A stretch of 64,000 nt of DNA from 2-12-FULL-35-23 sp965196985 (GTDB lineage: Bacteria > Pseudomonadota > Gammaproteobacteria > UBA12402). The stretch spans positions 1 through 64,000 of the forward strand of contig CBDALO010000067.1 of NCBI GenBank assembly GCA_965196985.1. The letters are read 5' to 3'. Positions 18,093 through 26,954 of the stretch are shown one piece after another. The notes beneath the pieces were generated by a model, which saw nothing but the letters and a program-made list of their open reading frames with translations, did not search any database and was not told the origin of the DNA. The translations under genes and the position numbers were made by a program. Position 1 is the stretch's first letter; every line of letters begins with the position of its first letter.

Positions 18093-18569
18093 ATGGTTAC
18101 TCAAGGTGTTTATCAATCCGATACCAACGGTTCGCAAGAAAAAACGTCGACAAAGCAAACCTCACCCAAAACTTTGGCTGAGTGTTGGGCTTTTGTCACC
18201 AAACTCAATGATTACCAGCTGAAACAGTTACGACTTTGTCCGGAAGGCGAGTTTTATACCTGTGCCAGCAGTAAAGAAGCCTTAGATGTGATTAATCATC
18301 TCAAAGCCACTTTACGATCAAAAGGGTTTGGTTGTTATGCGTTGCATGACTACGTTTGGATTGTGCCGTTTGTGCATCAAGGTCTGCATCTGCCAGACTT
18401 TGCACGCGCTAAGGCGGTGTTGCCGGATTTTCGCAGTGAATTGGTCGATCGTTTAGATCCGACTGCATCACAACGAAAACCGCGCAAGCCGTTACTTCCT
18501 TTCACGCTCAATCGCCAAGGCTGGTTTACAGTGGCTGCGGTACTGGGTGTGTTGATTTTAGCGCTGTAA
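18093..18569 (+). CDS. Tail-anchored hypothetical protein (module A)
   Basis: 158 residues from ATG 18093; the upstream GTG 18087 lies in the ribosome site and is unlikely. Core: LRLCPEGEFYTCASSKEALD then RSKGFGCYALHDYVWIVPFV and LPDFARAKAVLPDF. One hydrophobic helix (WFTVAAVLGVLILAL) ends the protein, so it is probably tail-anchored with the core in the cytoplasm. The module B homologue at 53127 keeps the core nearly residue for residue. Function unknown. Confidence 0.75.
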   Translation: MVTQGVYQSDTNGSQEKTSTKQTSPKTLAECWAFVTKLNDYQLKQLRLCPEGEFYTCASSKEALDVINHLKATLRSKGFGCYALHDYVWIVPFVHQGLHLPDFARAKAVLPDFRSELVDRLDPTASQRKPRKPLLPFTLNRQGWFTVAAVLGVLILAL

Positions 18570-18600
18570 CGTTTGTCACGCAGCACACATTGTTTTTTTA

Positions 18601-18672
18601 CCCATCGGGGAATCACTATCCCGATGGGGTGGTCATGGTTCTCTGATTTTTTTTAACTTTAAGGAGAACGTT
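18601..18672 (+). promoter_or_regulatory. Switch-like leader L2
   Basis: First stem CCCATCGGG / CCCGATGGG. Loop ATCAC can pair with GTGGT just downstream (pseudoknot-like). GTTCTC (18640 region) can pair with GAGAAC, which covers the AGGAGA ribosome site before ATG 18673. Confidence 0.5.
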
Positions 18673-19125
18673 ATGACTAGCACACAACTTGCGACACCTG
18701 ATCACTCTGTCAAGCCCACACCCGTGAGCCCTACTGAGATGACGTTTCACTATACGGATGAGCTGGCAGCAGATTCTCACCGTTTCACTGGAACCGAGTC
18801 TTGGTATCGGCATCCTTCGGGGATATTATTGACAGACGGTGTGAAGTGGTTAGCAGAAACACTGAAATGCGTTTGGTTAATTGATCAAGTCGCTGCTGCT
18901 TCTAAACTGTTCTGGCAGCAGGAATACTTTATCACGGCTGATTTTACTACGCCGCAACTCGGGCGGGGTTTACTCAGCTTAACCGATGGTAATGAAAAGT
19001 GTTTAAGTAACTTTGTGTGTCAAGCTGTGAATTTGTATGTTGAGCCATCCGCAAGGATTCGTTTCTTTGCGATTCAAGATGGTTACTTTCAAACGCACGT
19101 CTTGATGCTGCCGAGTGAATACTGA
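18673..19125 (+). CDS. DUF6876-like protein
   Basis: 150 residues. FTGTESWYRHPSGILLTDGVKWLAETLKCVWLIDQVA matches my recollection of the DUF6876 pattern (F-x-G-x-x-x-W/Y, then LTDGVxxLAE and WLID). Proteins of this family occur on plasmids and mobile elements and have no known activity. No membrane segment. AAGGAG lies before the start. No homologue is present in module B. Confidence 0.65.
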   Translation: MTSTQLATPDHSVKPTPVSPTEMTFHYTDELAADSHRFTGTESWYRHPSGILLTDGVKWLAETLKCVWLIDQVAAASKLFWQQEYFITADFTTPQLGRGLLSLTDGNEKCLSNFVCQAVNLYVEPSARIRFFAIQDGYFQTHVLMLPSEY

Positions 19126-19184
19126 GTGGTTTGTTGCAGTAATCACGGATTGTCTATCACTACTGTGGTAGTGCAATTTATTCA

Positions 19185-19247
19185 CCCTAAGGGGATCCAC
19201 TTCCCTTAGGGGGTAGTGGGTCTTCTTTTTTTAAAAAGGAGACGAGC
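19185..19247 (+). promoter_or_regulatory. Switch-like leader L3
   Basis: First stem CCCTAAGGG / CCCTTAGGG with loop GATCCAC. That loop is complementary over seven bases, one G-U, to GTGGGTC downstream, making an H-type pseudoknot possible. GTCTTC overlapping this segment can instead pair with GGAGAC at the ribosome site, so the two pairings compete. Confidence 0.55.
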
Positions 19248-19679
19248 ATGTCTACTTGTATTTTAACGTCTAAGTCCGTTGTGATTAAGGGACTCTGTCA
19301 AACGATTCGTCAGGCGATAGAGGCATTAATTAACACAGAAAAGATGAACTATGAGCAACTGGAAGCGTATGAGCTCGGTAATGATTTTAAAGGTTACCCT
19401 GTTCATTCGTGGGCGCCGTTAACAGCTTGTTCTGCTCTCAATAATGTGAGTGGAATTTGGGAAGGACTCGAAGAACAGCTTTTCGTGACCTGCCATTTTA
19501 ACGACACCTACTCGGTCTATCACAGCAGCCAAGACTTTATTGCAGGCACTGATCTCACTTATGTCATTAACGAGTTACTTGTGAGTGGTGTGAGCTTAGA
19601 AGAAGCAATCCGTTTTGGTTGTGAACAACACCAGTATCTTTTAGCACGTCAGCGGACTCTCGGTTCGCAGGCGGCTTAA
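19248..19679 (+). CDS. Hypothetical protein, 143 aa (module A)
   Basis: Not recognised. Soluble, acidic, with a helical N-terminus (IKGLCQTIRQAIEALINTEK) and a central aromatic stretch (YPVHSWAPLTACSALNNVSG). It has its own leader and a good ribosome site (AAGGAGAC). No counterpart in module B. It belongs to the set of small proteins between boxA and ssb. Confidence 0.65.
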   Translation: MSTCILTSKSVVIKGLCQTIRQAIEALINTEKMNYEQLEAYELGNDFKGYPVHSWAPLTACSALNNVSGIWEGLEEQLFVTCHFNDTYSVYHSSQDFIAGTDLTYVINELLVSGVSLEEAIRFGCEQHQYLLARQRTLGSQAA

Positions 19680-19707
19680 GGTGAAAGGTTTTATCTTTTT
19701 TTAGCCA

Positions 19708-19770
19708 CCCTAAGGGGATCCACACCCCTTAGGGGGTAGTGGGTTTTCTTTTTCAACGAGGAGAAAAAAA
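19708..19770 (+). promoter_or_regulatory. Switch-like leader L4
   Basis: Almost a copy of L3: stem CCCTAAGGGG / CCCCTTAGGG, loop ATCCAC complementary to GTGGGT downstream, and TTTTCT that can pair with the AGGAGAAAA ribosome-site region. L3 and L4 differ by compensating or loop changes while keeping all pairings. Confidence 0.55.
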
Positions 19771-20082
19771 ATGGCAAACGACATTAATTGGCAAGCGGTT
19801 GAAACGGAACTCATTCACACCATCGAACACTTACAAACCTTAGGGCTGCAAGTGGACGTGGTGGGCAATTGGCTTTGGCTTTCCGGTCAAACCAAATCCC
19901 ATGTGAATGCTTTGCGTGAGATCGGCTGTCAATGGTCAACAAAAAAACAGCGTTGGTTTTACAAACCGCGATGCTTACCGTTTAAGCGCCAAGCGCAACA
20001 AAGCTGGCCAATGGAGAAAATCCAGCACCGTTTTGGTCGGCAAGCACGTCGGGTTGTGAAACAAACCGCAGCCACTCGTTAG
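19771..20082 (+). CDS. Small protein with DnaJ-associated-type domain (module A)
   Basis: 103 residues. The core LGLQVDVVGNWLWLSGQTKSH then LREIGCQWSTKKQRWFYKP matches a domain often found beside DnaJ-like segments in plasmid and phage proteins (G-x-W-x-W-x-S-G-x-T ... W-S-x-K-K-x-W-Y). The C-terminus is strongly basic, so DNA or RNA binding is possible. The module B homologue at 55096 has the same length and place. Function unknown. Confidence 0.7.
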   Translation: MANDINWQAVETELIHTIEHLQTLGLQVDVVGNWLWLSGQTKSHVNALREIGCQWSTKKQRWFYKPRCLPFKRQAQQSWPMEKIQHRFGRQARRVVKQTAATR

Positions 20083-20134
20083 GTTAACCCCTAATGAAAA
20101 GCAAACATTTTTTTAATCAATGAGGAATGAAATC

Positions 20135-20563
20135 ATGTCACACTATCAAAACAACGTGTCTTTAGTCGGTTATGTCGGTCAAGTAAAGTTTTTCACATCA
20201 GAAGGCAAACAACCTTTTGCTAAGTTAAGCTTTGCGACATCCAAGCGCTTTCAAGATCAGCAAGGTCAGTGGGTGGAGCACACTCACTGGCATACCTTGC
20301 ACTGCTTTGGCAAACTCGTTGAGCTTATCCAAGGCAAAGTCGAGAAGGGCAGCTATTTATCCGTGTCCGGTGAGCTTGAGTACCAGTCTTGGGAATCTAA
20401 GACCGGTGAAAAGCACACTAGCGCGGTGATTCGGGTGCATCACTTGCACCGCTTGATCGATAAAAAAGTACAAGCCCGTTTAGACGGTAAGGAAACGACG
20501 TCAACGCCTGAGGCATCACCACAAGCAGTACCGATGCCAGATGACTTTGATATTCCTTATTAA
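20135..20563 (+). CDS. ssb: Single-stranded DNA-binding protein (module A)
   Basis: 142 residues from ATG 20135 with GAGG upstream. OB-fold typical of SSB: NNVSLVGYVGQVKFFTSEGK, AKLSFATSKRF, and THWHTLHCFGKLVELI. The acidic tail ends DDFDIPY, close to the canonical DDIPF tip that binds partner proteins. It coats single-stranded DNA during element transfer or replication. It has an unusual leader: a short TTAGG / CCTAA hairpin and a T run. The SSB of module B is clearly homologous. Confidence 0.92.
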   Translation: MSHYQNNVSLVGYVGQVKFFTSEGKQPFAKLSFATSKRFQDQQGQWVEHTHWHTLHCFGKLVELIQGKVEKGSYLSVSGELEYQSWESKTGEKHTSAVIRVHHLHRLIDKKVQARLDGKETTSTPEASPQAVPMPDDFDIPY

Positions 20564-20587
20564 GTCGACGCTTAATTCAACCAAAAG

Positions 20588-20612
20588 AGGTAGCGCAAGC
20601 TACCTTTTTTTT
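20588..20612 (+). terminator. Intrinsic terminator after ssb (module A)
   Basis: AGGTAGC-GCAA-GCTACCT followed by eight T. It lies inside the gene series, before the methyltransferase, so readthrough would need antitermination or a separate promoter. Confidence 0.8.
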
Positions 20613-20615
20613 CAT

Positions 20616-20673
20616 CCCATGCAGGGTTTTACCCTGCTGGGTGATTCCTTGCGTGACAACCAAAGGAATCTTT
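20616..20673 (+). promoter_or_regulatory. Switch-like leader L6
   Basis: Stem GCAGGG / CCCTGC, then GATTCCTT (20643-20650) perfectly complementary over eight bases to AAGGAATC that holds the ribosome site. The ribosome site is thus locked in a hairpin just before ATG 20674. Confidence 0.6.
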
Positions 20674-21750
20674 ATGAAAACGAATCAGCGAGTGAAACAC
20701 AATTTGATGGCATTAGCTGCTTTAAAAACCGATCGGTCAACCCCCACCTTGCAAGGGTATTCCGGCTGGGGTGGGTTGCGTGAGGCGATCTATACACCAA
20801 ACGTCTATCGCCAATTGCAGCAAGTGTTAGATGAGCCTGCGATTAACAGCCTGAGACAAACACTCAAATCCGCGTATTACACGCCACCGTGGTTGGTGTC
20901 ATTCCTACTGCAAGCAGTGATGCGGTTAAGTCAGGGCGTGGTGTTTGAACACGTTCTTGAATCGAGCGCGGGCCATGGTGCATTCCTAGCCGGTATTCAA
21001 CGGTTGCAAGGGTTACGCTGCTGGCAATCAGCGCAAATTACCGCAGTGGAAATTGACTCGGTAAGCTGTGAGTTTTTGCGAGCATTGTATCCTGAGGCAA
21101 CCATTGTGCACAGCGGGTTTGAAGCATTTCATCCTACCACCCGATATGATTTAGTGGTTGGCAACCCGCCATTTGGTCAGACAACAGTACAGGATGCAAA
21201 ACATCCGGACTTGTGTCCGTTTAGCATTCATCATTACTTTGTTGCGAAAAGCTTGCGGCTTTTAAAACCGCATGGTCTGTTAGCAATGCTGGTACCACGG
21301 TATTTTTTGGATGCGTCGCGCAAACATGTCCGTGAGATTGCCAGTCGTGAAGGGGCCAGCTTACTTGCGGCGTATCGGTTACCGGATCATTTGTTCTCAG
21401 AGGCAAAAGTGACCGTGGATGTCATCTTGTTACGAAAAGCACCGGGGTCGGTGGCGTGGTTACACGCGAAACCGTACCACGGGGCCAACGGTGAACGCGC
21501 ATGGCTAAATGAGTATTTTTTTGCAAACAAAAATCATATTTTAGGCGAGCTCATCTTTTATCCGATTTATGGGCGACAGGAAATTACTTGCCAAGCAAGC
21601 GGCAACTTAACGCAACGACTTCAGCAAGTGCTCACAGCCTTGCCGATTACTGAGCAACTGAATGGACTGGGGATGCAGATTCAAAGCTTGCAGGCGCAAG
21701 TGGCTTATCTGACGCAGTATCAACAAAAACTACTCAAACCATCGGAGTGA
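20674..21750 (+). CDS. N6-adenine DNA methyltransferase-like protein (module A)
   Basis: 358 residues from ATG 20674. The N-terminal YSGWGGLREAIYTP resembles the start of large element-borne methylase/helicase proteins (DarB type). AdoMet motif I appears as ESSAGHGAFLAG and the catalytic motif IV as GNPPFG; both are needed for adenine-N6 methylation. It ends with a helical segment (LNGLGMQIQSLQAQVAYL). It is much shorter than DarB-like proteins and lacks a helicase domain. Likely role: protecting element DNA from host restriction; that is inference. The module B homologue is at 60291. Confidence 0.82.
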   Translation: MKTNQRVKHNLMALAALKTDRSTPTLQGYSGWGGLREAIYTPNVYRQLQQVLDEPAINSLRQTLKSAYYTPPWLVSFLLQAVMRLSQGVVFEHVLESSAGHGAFLAGIQRLQGLRCWQSAQITAVEIDSVSCEFLRALYPEATIVHSGFEAFHPTTRYDLVVGNPPFGQTTVQDAKHPDLCPFSIHHYFVAKSLRLLKPHGLLAMLVPRYFLDASRKHVREIASREGASLLAAYRLPDHLFSEAKVTVDVILLRKAPGSVAWLHAKPYHGANGERAWLNEYFFANKNHILGELIFYPIYGRQEITCQASGNLTQRLQQVLTALPITEQLNGLGMQIQSLQAQVAYLTQYQQKLLKPSE

Positions 21751-21759
21751 GTCACACAA

Positions 21760-21790
21760 CGAAAAAAAACGGGGCAACCCGTTTTTTTTC
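21760..21790. terminator. Bidirectional terminator
   Basis: AACGGG-GCAA-CCCGTT with eight A before and eight T after (21768-21789 stem). It closes module A; a similar T-run-plus-TCGTGTA sequence follows the module B methyltransferase. Confidence 0.8.
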
Positions 21791-21844
21791 GTGTAAAATC
21801 TGGCTTTTCAAAATTTAGTCATGAAAAGATAGAAGTAAGTAAAA

Positions 21845-23068
21845 ATGAACCCTTGTAGAAAATTAATTATCCCGTTGATTAGTCTGATTATTCTCACGCT
21901 GGGTAGTGCTTTGCTCACCACTTTTCTTACCTTAAGATTACAACAACTACAGGTTAATGAGTTTTTTATTGGTGGACTAACAACCGCCTATTATGGTGGC
22001 ATGGTGATCGGTGCATTTAAGTTGGAAGGCCTTATTTTACGCGTTGGCCATATTCGTGCTTATGCAGCCTTTGCCTCGATCATGGCTGTCGTATCAATTT
22101 TACACGGCTTTTATATCTCAGTAGTGTTTTGGTTGTTGCTCCGTTTCTTGGGTGGGATTGCAACTGCTGGTCTATATATTGTTATTGAAAGCTGGATCCT
22201 AGCGGAATCAAATCCAAGTAACCGTGGCACTTCATTAGCACTGTACATGGTTTCACTGTATGTCGCCCAAGCATTTGGCCAGTGGTTGTTAAATTTAGGC
22301 GATCAGCAAACACTCATGCTTTATGCCTTAGCTGCTGTGCTCGCCTCCTTATCAGTTATTCCTTTAACGTTAAGCCGTGTTGTTTTGCCCGTTTTTAATG
22401 AGCCAGAACCGCTTGGCATTAGGAAGGTACTTAAAATAACACCGTCAGGTGTATTAACCTGTTTTGTTGCTGGTCTTATTTTAGGGAGTATTTACGGACT
22501 TTACCCACTCTTTATTAATAGTCAGGGCTACTCAACCTCTGCACTGACAACTATTATGGGCTTAACTATTCTAGGCGGCATGTTATTTCAATATCCTATT
22601 GGTAAGTTATCTGATCTAGTAAGCCGACGTTATGTGATTGCAGGACTTGCATTTGCTTCAATTGGTTTAGCTATTTTATTGATTTTATTTTCAAATCATC
22701 ACTTCTTTGTAATGGCGACATTATCACTGGTGTTAGGGGGCACAACTTTCTGTTTATACCCCGTCGGGATTAGCCATGCTTGTGATCGATTTAATGCCAA
22801 TCAAATGGTGGCAGCAACACAAGCTTTACTGTTAGCTTACGGGGTTGGAGCAACACTTGGCCCTATTATCGTTCCTGCATTCCACTGGATTCTTCCACAT
22901 GCAGCTATTCTTGTGTTTATTATAGCGCTGAGTTTACCACTTGGACTTTTTGTCCTACTGCGAAAACAAATTGCCCCCTCTGTTGCTGAGGAAGAAAAAA
23001 CAGAATTTACCCATACAATGGAGATGACTCCTATTATCAATGAAATTGACCCGCGCTCCGATGAATAA
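21845..23068 (+). CDS. MFS transporter, YcaD-like (copy 2)
   Basis: 407 residues, about 12 membrane helices, collinear with the protein at 4205 and sharing most residues (LGSIYGLYPLFINSQGYS, GKLSDLVSRRYVIAG, CLYPVGISHACDRF). The gene uses more A+T at third positions than copy 1, so this may be the native chromosomal copy and copy 1 the variant on a different background; that is inference. Substrate unknown. It is followed by the formaldehyde detoxification genes. Confidence 0.85.
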   Translation: MNPCRKLIIPLISLIILTLGSALLTTFLTLRLQQLQVNEFFIGGLTTAYYGGMVIGAFKLEGLILRVGHIRAYAAFASIMAVVSILHGFYISVVFWLLLRFLGGIATAGLYIVIESWILAESNPSNRGTSLALYMVSLYVAQAFGQWLLNLGDQQTLMLYALAAVLASLSVIPLTLSRVVLPVFNEPEPLGIRKVLKITPSGVLTCFVAGLILGSIYGLYPLFINSQGYSTSALTTIMGLTILGGMLFQYPIGKLSDLVSRRYVIAGLAFASIGLAILLILFSNHHFFVMATLSLVLGGTTFCLYPVGISHACDRFNANQMVAATQALLLAYGVGATLGPIIVPAFHWILPHAAILVFIIALSLPLGLFVLLRKQIAPSVAEEEKTEFTHTMEMTPIINEIDPRSDE

Positions 23069-23174
23069 GTAGTACACTTGAGAACCTAATTGCCCTCTAA
23101 TACACCTACCTCCTTTACTAGGCTTTCCTACTCCCTTACGTTAAAATCAAGCCTCACTAACAAAGGAAGCTGCC

Positions 23175-24284
23175 ATGAAGTCAAGAGCCGCTGTTGCCTG
23201 GGATGCAGCAAAGTCATTAGAGATTATCGAAGTCGATGTACAAGCACCAAAATCTGGTGAGGTCTTAGTTAAGATACACGCCTCGGGAGTATGCCATACT
23301 GATGCTTATACTTTATCAGGTGCTGACCCAGAAGGTTTATTTCCCAGTATTTTAGGTCATGAAGGTGCCGGTGTTGTTGTTGATATTGGTGATGGTGTAA
23401 CGTCAGTTGCAACAGGGGATCATGTGATCCCTTTATATACCCCTGAATGTCGTCAGTGCAAATTCTGCTTGTCAGGGAAAACTAATTTATGTCAAGCTAT
23501 CAGAGCAACTCAAGGCAAGGGACTCATGCCAGATGGCACAACCCGCTTTAGCGTCGATGGAAAGCCAGTTTATCATTACATGGGGACTTCAACCTTTTCT
23601 GAATACACTGTGGTGCCCGAGATAGCTCTTGCAAAAATCAATACAGCTGCGCGGTTAGAGCAAGTTTGTTTACTTGGTTGTGGTATTACGACAGGCATTG
23701 GTGCTGTATTAAATACCGCTAAAGTAGAGCCAGGTGCTACCGTTGCTGTTTTTGGACTGGGCGGTATTGGATTAAGTGTGATTCAAGGCGCTGTTATGGC
23801 TAAAGCAGAGCGAATTATTGCGATAGATATTAATCCTGATAAATTTGAGATGGCGACCTTATTCGGAGCAACCGATTGCATTAATCCTAAAGAACATCAT
23901 CAATCGATTTCAGAGATCATTGTCGATATGACCGACGGTGGAGTTGATTATTCATTTGAATGTATTGGAAACCCTAATGTTATGCGTGCTGCACTAGAGT
24001 GCTGCCACAAAGGGTGGGGCGTATCAACAATTATCGGTGTGGCAGGCAGTGGTGAAGAAATTAGTACTCGTCCTTTTCAACTGGTAACAGGCAGAGTATG
24101 GAAAGGCAGTGCGTTTGGTGGCGTTAAAGGCAGAACTGAATTGCCCAACTATGTTGAGAATTATCTCCACGGCAATATCAAGATTAATGAAATGATAACC
24201 CATACTATGCCAATTGAAGATATTAACAAAGCGTTTGATTTGATGCATAAAGGGGAAAGTATTCGTTCAGTGGTGACGTTTTAA
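23175..24284 (+). CDS. frmA: S-(hydroxymethyl)glutathione dehydrogenase / class III alcohol dehydrogenase
   Basis: 369 residues. Catalytic zinc ligands in GVCHTDAYTLSG and GHEGAG, structural zinc cluster CRQCKFCLSGKTNLC, and the NAD site GLGGIGLSVIQG. It oxidises S-hydroxymethylglutathione, formed from formaldehyde and glutathione, to S-formylglutathione. AAAGGAAG precedes the start. Its stop overlaps the start of fghA (TAATG), so the two are translationally coupled. The partner gene is disrupted. Confidence 0.95.
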   Translation: MKSRAAVAWDAAKSLEIIEVDVQAPKSGEVLVKIHASGVCHTDAYTLSGADPEGLFPSILGHEGAGVVVDIGDGVTSVATGDHVIPLYTPECRQCKFCLSGKTNLCQAIRATQGKGLMPDGTTRFSVDGKPVYHYMGTSTFSEYTVVPEIALAKINTAARLEQVCLLGCGITTGIGAVLNTAKVEPGATVAVFGLGGIGLSVIQGAVMAKAERIIAIDINPDKFEMATLFGATDCINPKEHHQSISEIIVDMTDGGVDYSFECIGNPNVMRAALECCHKGWGVSTIIGVAGSGEEISTRPFQLVTGRVWKGSAFGGVKGRTELPNYVENYLHGNIKINEMITHTMPIEDINKAFDLMHKGESIRSVVTF

Positions 24285-24901
24285 TGCAAACAATCAAAAC
24301 ATTTAATAGTTTTTCAGGCAAGGTCTATTACTACACCCATGCATCAATCGTCTGTGACTCCACTATGACATTTGCCGCTTATTTACCAAAGAAAGCTGAG
24401 CAAGAAAAACTACCAGCGGTCATATGGCTCTCTGGATTAACTTGCAATCATGAGAACTTTATTACCAAAGCAGGTGCCCAACGCTACGCAGACAAATATG
24501 GATTAATACTACTCATGCCTGACACTAGTCCACGCGCTGTTAATATTCAAGGTGCAGATGTTGATTATGATTTAGGCTACGGTGCTGCCTTTTATGTAAA
24601 TGCAACGCAAGCCCCTTGGAATAAAAACTTTCGCATGTACAGCTACATTATTGATGATTTTATCCCGCTATGTGTGAAGCACTTACCCATTGATCTGAGA
24701 ACTACCCAAAATTGTTATCTCCCTACCTGAACTGAATTCGATAATTCTTTTTGTTCTTCTTGAGAAACACTATTTTCTTTAAAAAATTGCTCTACTAAGT
24801 GATACGTTAGAAGTTTTCTAATACCCTTCGCAATAAAGTGTCGTGTCACCTTGCCCTTACCATCTCCTAATTTAGCTAGCATAATTGCGTAATCGTCATA
24901 A

Positions 24902-26954
24902 CCCAAGTTTGGCCATTTCACCCTGAAAATCAAAAATTTCATCACTATTTTTAACTCAACCCATTGATTTTACTTGCCTAGAAACGTGAATCCTGGAATG
25001 TAGTGACACATAATAGCAATAAGGGGTTGCATGGGCTGGTGAAGTGATGAGAGTATTGAGTTATGTATATTCGAACCTCTACACAAAAGAGTCCTCGGAC
25101 AGGTAAGTCTTACGCAACCTACCGACTTGTTGATACTCATCGCACTGCTGACGGCAAAGTACGTCAAAGACTGATTTTAAACCTTGGTGCAAATTTTTCA
25201 GTAAAGAAGGACAGTTGGAAATTGCTTGCTGACCGTATTGAGGAAATTTTAACGGGTCAAGGCACGTTAATTTCAATACCTGCACATCTGGAAAAACAGG
25301 CGCAAATGTATGTAAAACGCATTCGCTCTAGGCTTGCAGATGACAATGAGACAAGCATTGCTGTTAATTCAGTAAGCGCGGTTGAACCTGACTTTCAAGC
25401 AGTGGATGTTAACTCCATTGAGAGTGAGGACATACGACACGTTGGAGCTGAGGCGTTGGGCTTACATGCTGCTAGCCAATTACAACTTGAAGAATTGTTT
25501 AGGACTTTGGGTTTTAATCAAAAACAATGTCATCTGATGCTTGCTACCATCATTGGGCGTTTGGTTGCCCCAGGAAGTGATTTAAGTACGCACTATTATT
25601 TAAGCAATCAAAGTGCGTTAGATGAATTACTGGGTACTGATTTCTCAGAACTATCACTCAAGAAATTCTATAAGACTGCTGATGAGTTACTCAAACATAA
25701 GCAAATGATTGAAGATCAATTATTCGAACGTGAGAAAAATCTCTTTAGTTTAAATCAGGTGATCACTCTCTACGATATAACCAATACCTACTTTGAGGGT
25801 AGAGCATTACAGAATGATCACGCACAGCATGGTCGATCAAAGGAGAAGCGGTCTGATTGTCCGCTTGTTTCTCTAGGGCTCGTGCTGGATGGCTCAGGGT
25901 TCCCGCAACGCAGTGAATTTTTCAAAGGGAATGTTAGCGAGCCTAAAACATTATCCGAAATGCTAACTGAGCTTCATGCACAGCCAGAGGCAACAATTAT
26001 CTTAGATGCTGGTTTTGCAACTGAAGAAAATATTTCATGGCTTACTGAAAAAGGTTTCCATTATATTGTAGTGAGCCGTAGAGCATTGCCTGTTGTCGAT
26101 GAAAACATTGATAAAGTGCTAGTAAAAGAATCAGTAAATAATACGGTTACAGCGCAATTAATTAAAGATACTGAAGCAAATGAAGTCTTACTGTACTGCC
26201 ATTCTCAGGCTAAGGAAGAAAAAAGCTTAAATATGATTAGTAAGGCTGAGACTCGTTTCGAAGAGGAATTAATTAAGTTAGCTAATGGACTCACTAAAAA
26301 AACTGGAATGAAAGCAATTGAGAAAGTAACCTTGCGTTTAGGTCGAATAAAGGAGCGCCATAAACGTGTTTCAGGTCGATACACTATCACGCTTGATTCA
26401 GAGGCTGATAAGGTTACGAAAATCAGTTGGAGTAAAGTTAACTCTGAGAATCTGGGCGCATATTGTTTGCGTAGTAACAGAATGGATTTAGATGAAAAAA
26501 CAATTTGGAGAATCTATACAACTCTAACTGATGTTGAATCGGCATTCAGATCATTAAAATCAGAGTTAGGCCTGCGTCCTATCTACCATCAAAAGCAAGA
26601 GCGAGTTGATGCCCATCTGTTTATTAGTATTCTTGCTTATCACTTACTACACACTATTCGCCATCAACTTAAATTGCAGAGCATTGATAGTAGCTGGCAA
26701 ACTATACGGCAGATTTTTAGCACTCAGGTTCGTATCACGACTACGATGCGGCTTGAAAATAATAAACTACTTTCTGTTAGAAGAACCTCAAAGGCAACTC
26801 CAGAGCAAGTTGTGATCTATAAATCGTTAGGCATGAATTCACAACCTGGGCACACTGAAAAAACAATTTGTTAAGTTGTAGTGACCCTAAACGTTTTTTT
26901 AAAATGTAAGTCATTGATTTGGATAGGTTTAATTTTAGAAAGGGCAAAGTTGGG
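24902..26954 (+). mobile_element. IS1634-family insertion sequence (2053 bp), nested
   Basis: Terminal repeats CCCAAGTTTGGCC and the inverse of CCCAACTTTGCCC. The four bases ATAA occur on both sides (24898-24901 and 26955-26958), fitting a short target duplication inside the IS4 element. Confidence 0.85.
25063..26874 (+). CDS. IS1634-family transposase
   Basis: 603 residues. The N-terminus YIRTSTQKSPRTGKSYATYRL, the first DDE aspartate in VITLYDITNTYFEG, the second in ATIILDAGFATEENISWL, and the C-terminal YTTLTDVESAFRSLKSELGLRP with its glutamate match IS1634 (IS1549-like) transposases. The frame is complete, so the element may be active. It appears once in the window. Confidence 0.92.
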   Translation: MYIRTSTQKSPRTGKSYATYRLVDTHRTADGKVRQRLILNLGANFSVKKDSWKLLADRIEEILTGQGTLISIPAHLEKQAQMYVKRIRSRLADDNETSIAVNSVSAVEPDFQAVDVNSIESEDIRHVGAEALGLHAASQLQLEELFRTLGFNQKQCHLMLATIIGRLVAPGSDLSTHYYLSNQSALDELLGTDFSELSLKKFYKTADELLKHKQMIEDQLFEREKNLFSLNQVITLYDITNTYFEGRALQNDHAQHGRSKEKRSDCPLVSLGLVLDGSGFPQRSEFFKGNVSEPKTLSEMLTELHAQPEATIILDAGFATEENISWLTEKGFHYIVVSRRALPVVDENIDKVLVKESVNNTVTAQLIKDTEANEVLLYCHSQAKEEKSLNMISKAETRFEEELIKLANGLTKKTGMKAIEKVTLRLGRIKERHKRVSGRYTITLDSEADKVTKISWSKVNSENLGAYCLRSNRMDLDEKTIWRIYTTLTDVESAFRSLKSELGLRPIYHQKQERVDAHLFISILAYHLLHTIRHQLKLQSIDSSWQTIRQIFSTQVRITTTMRLENNKLLSVRRTSKATPEQVVIYKSLGMNSQPGHTEKTIC

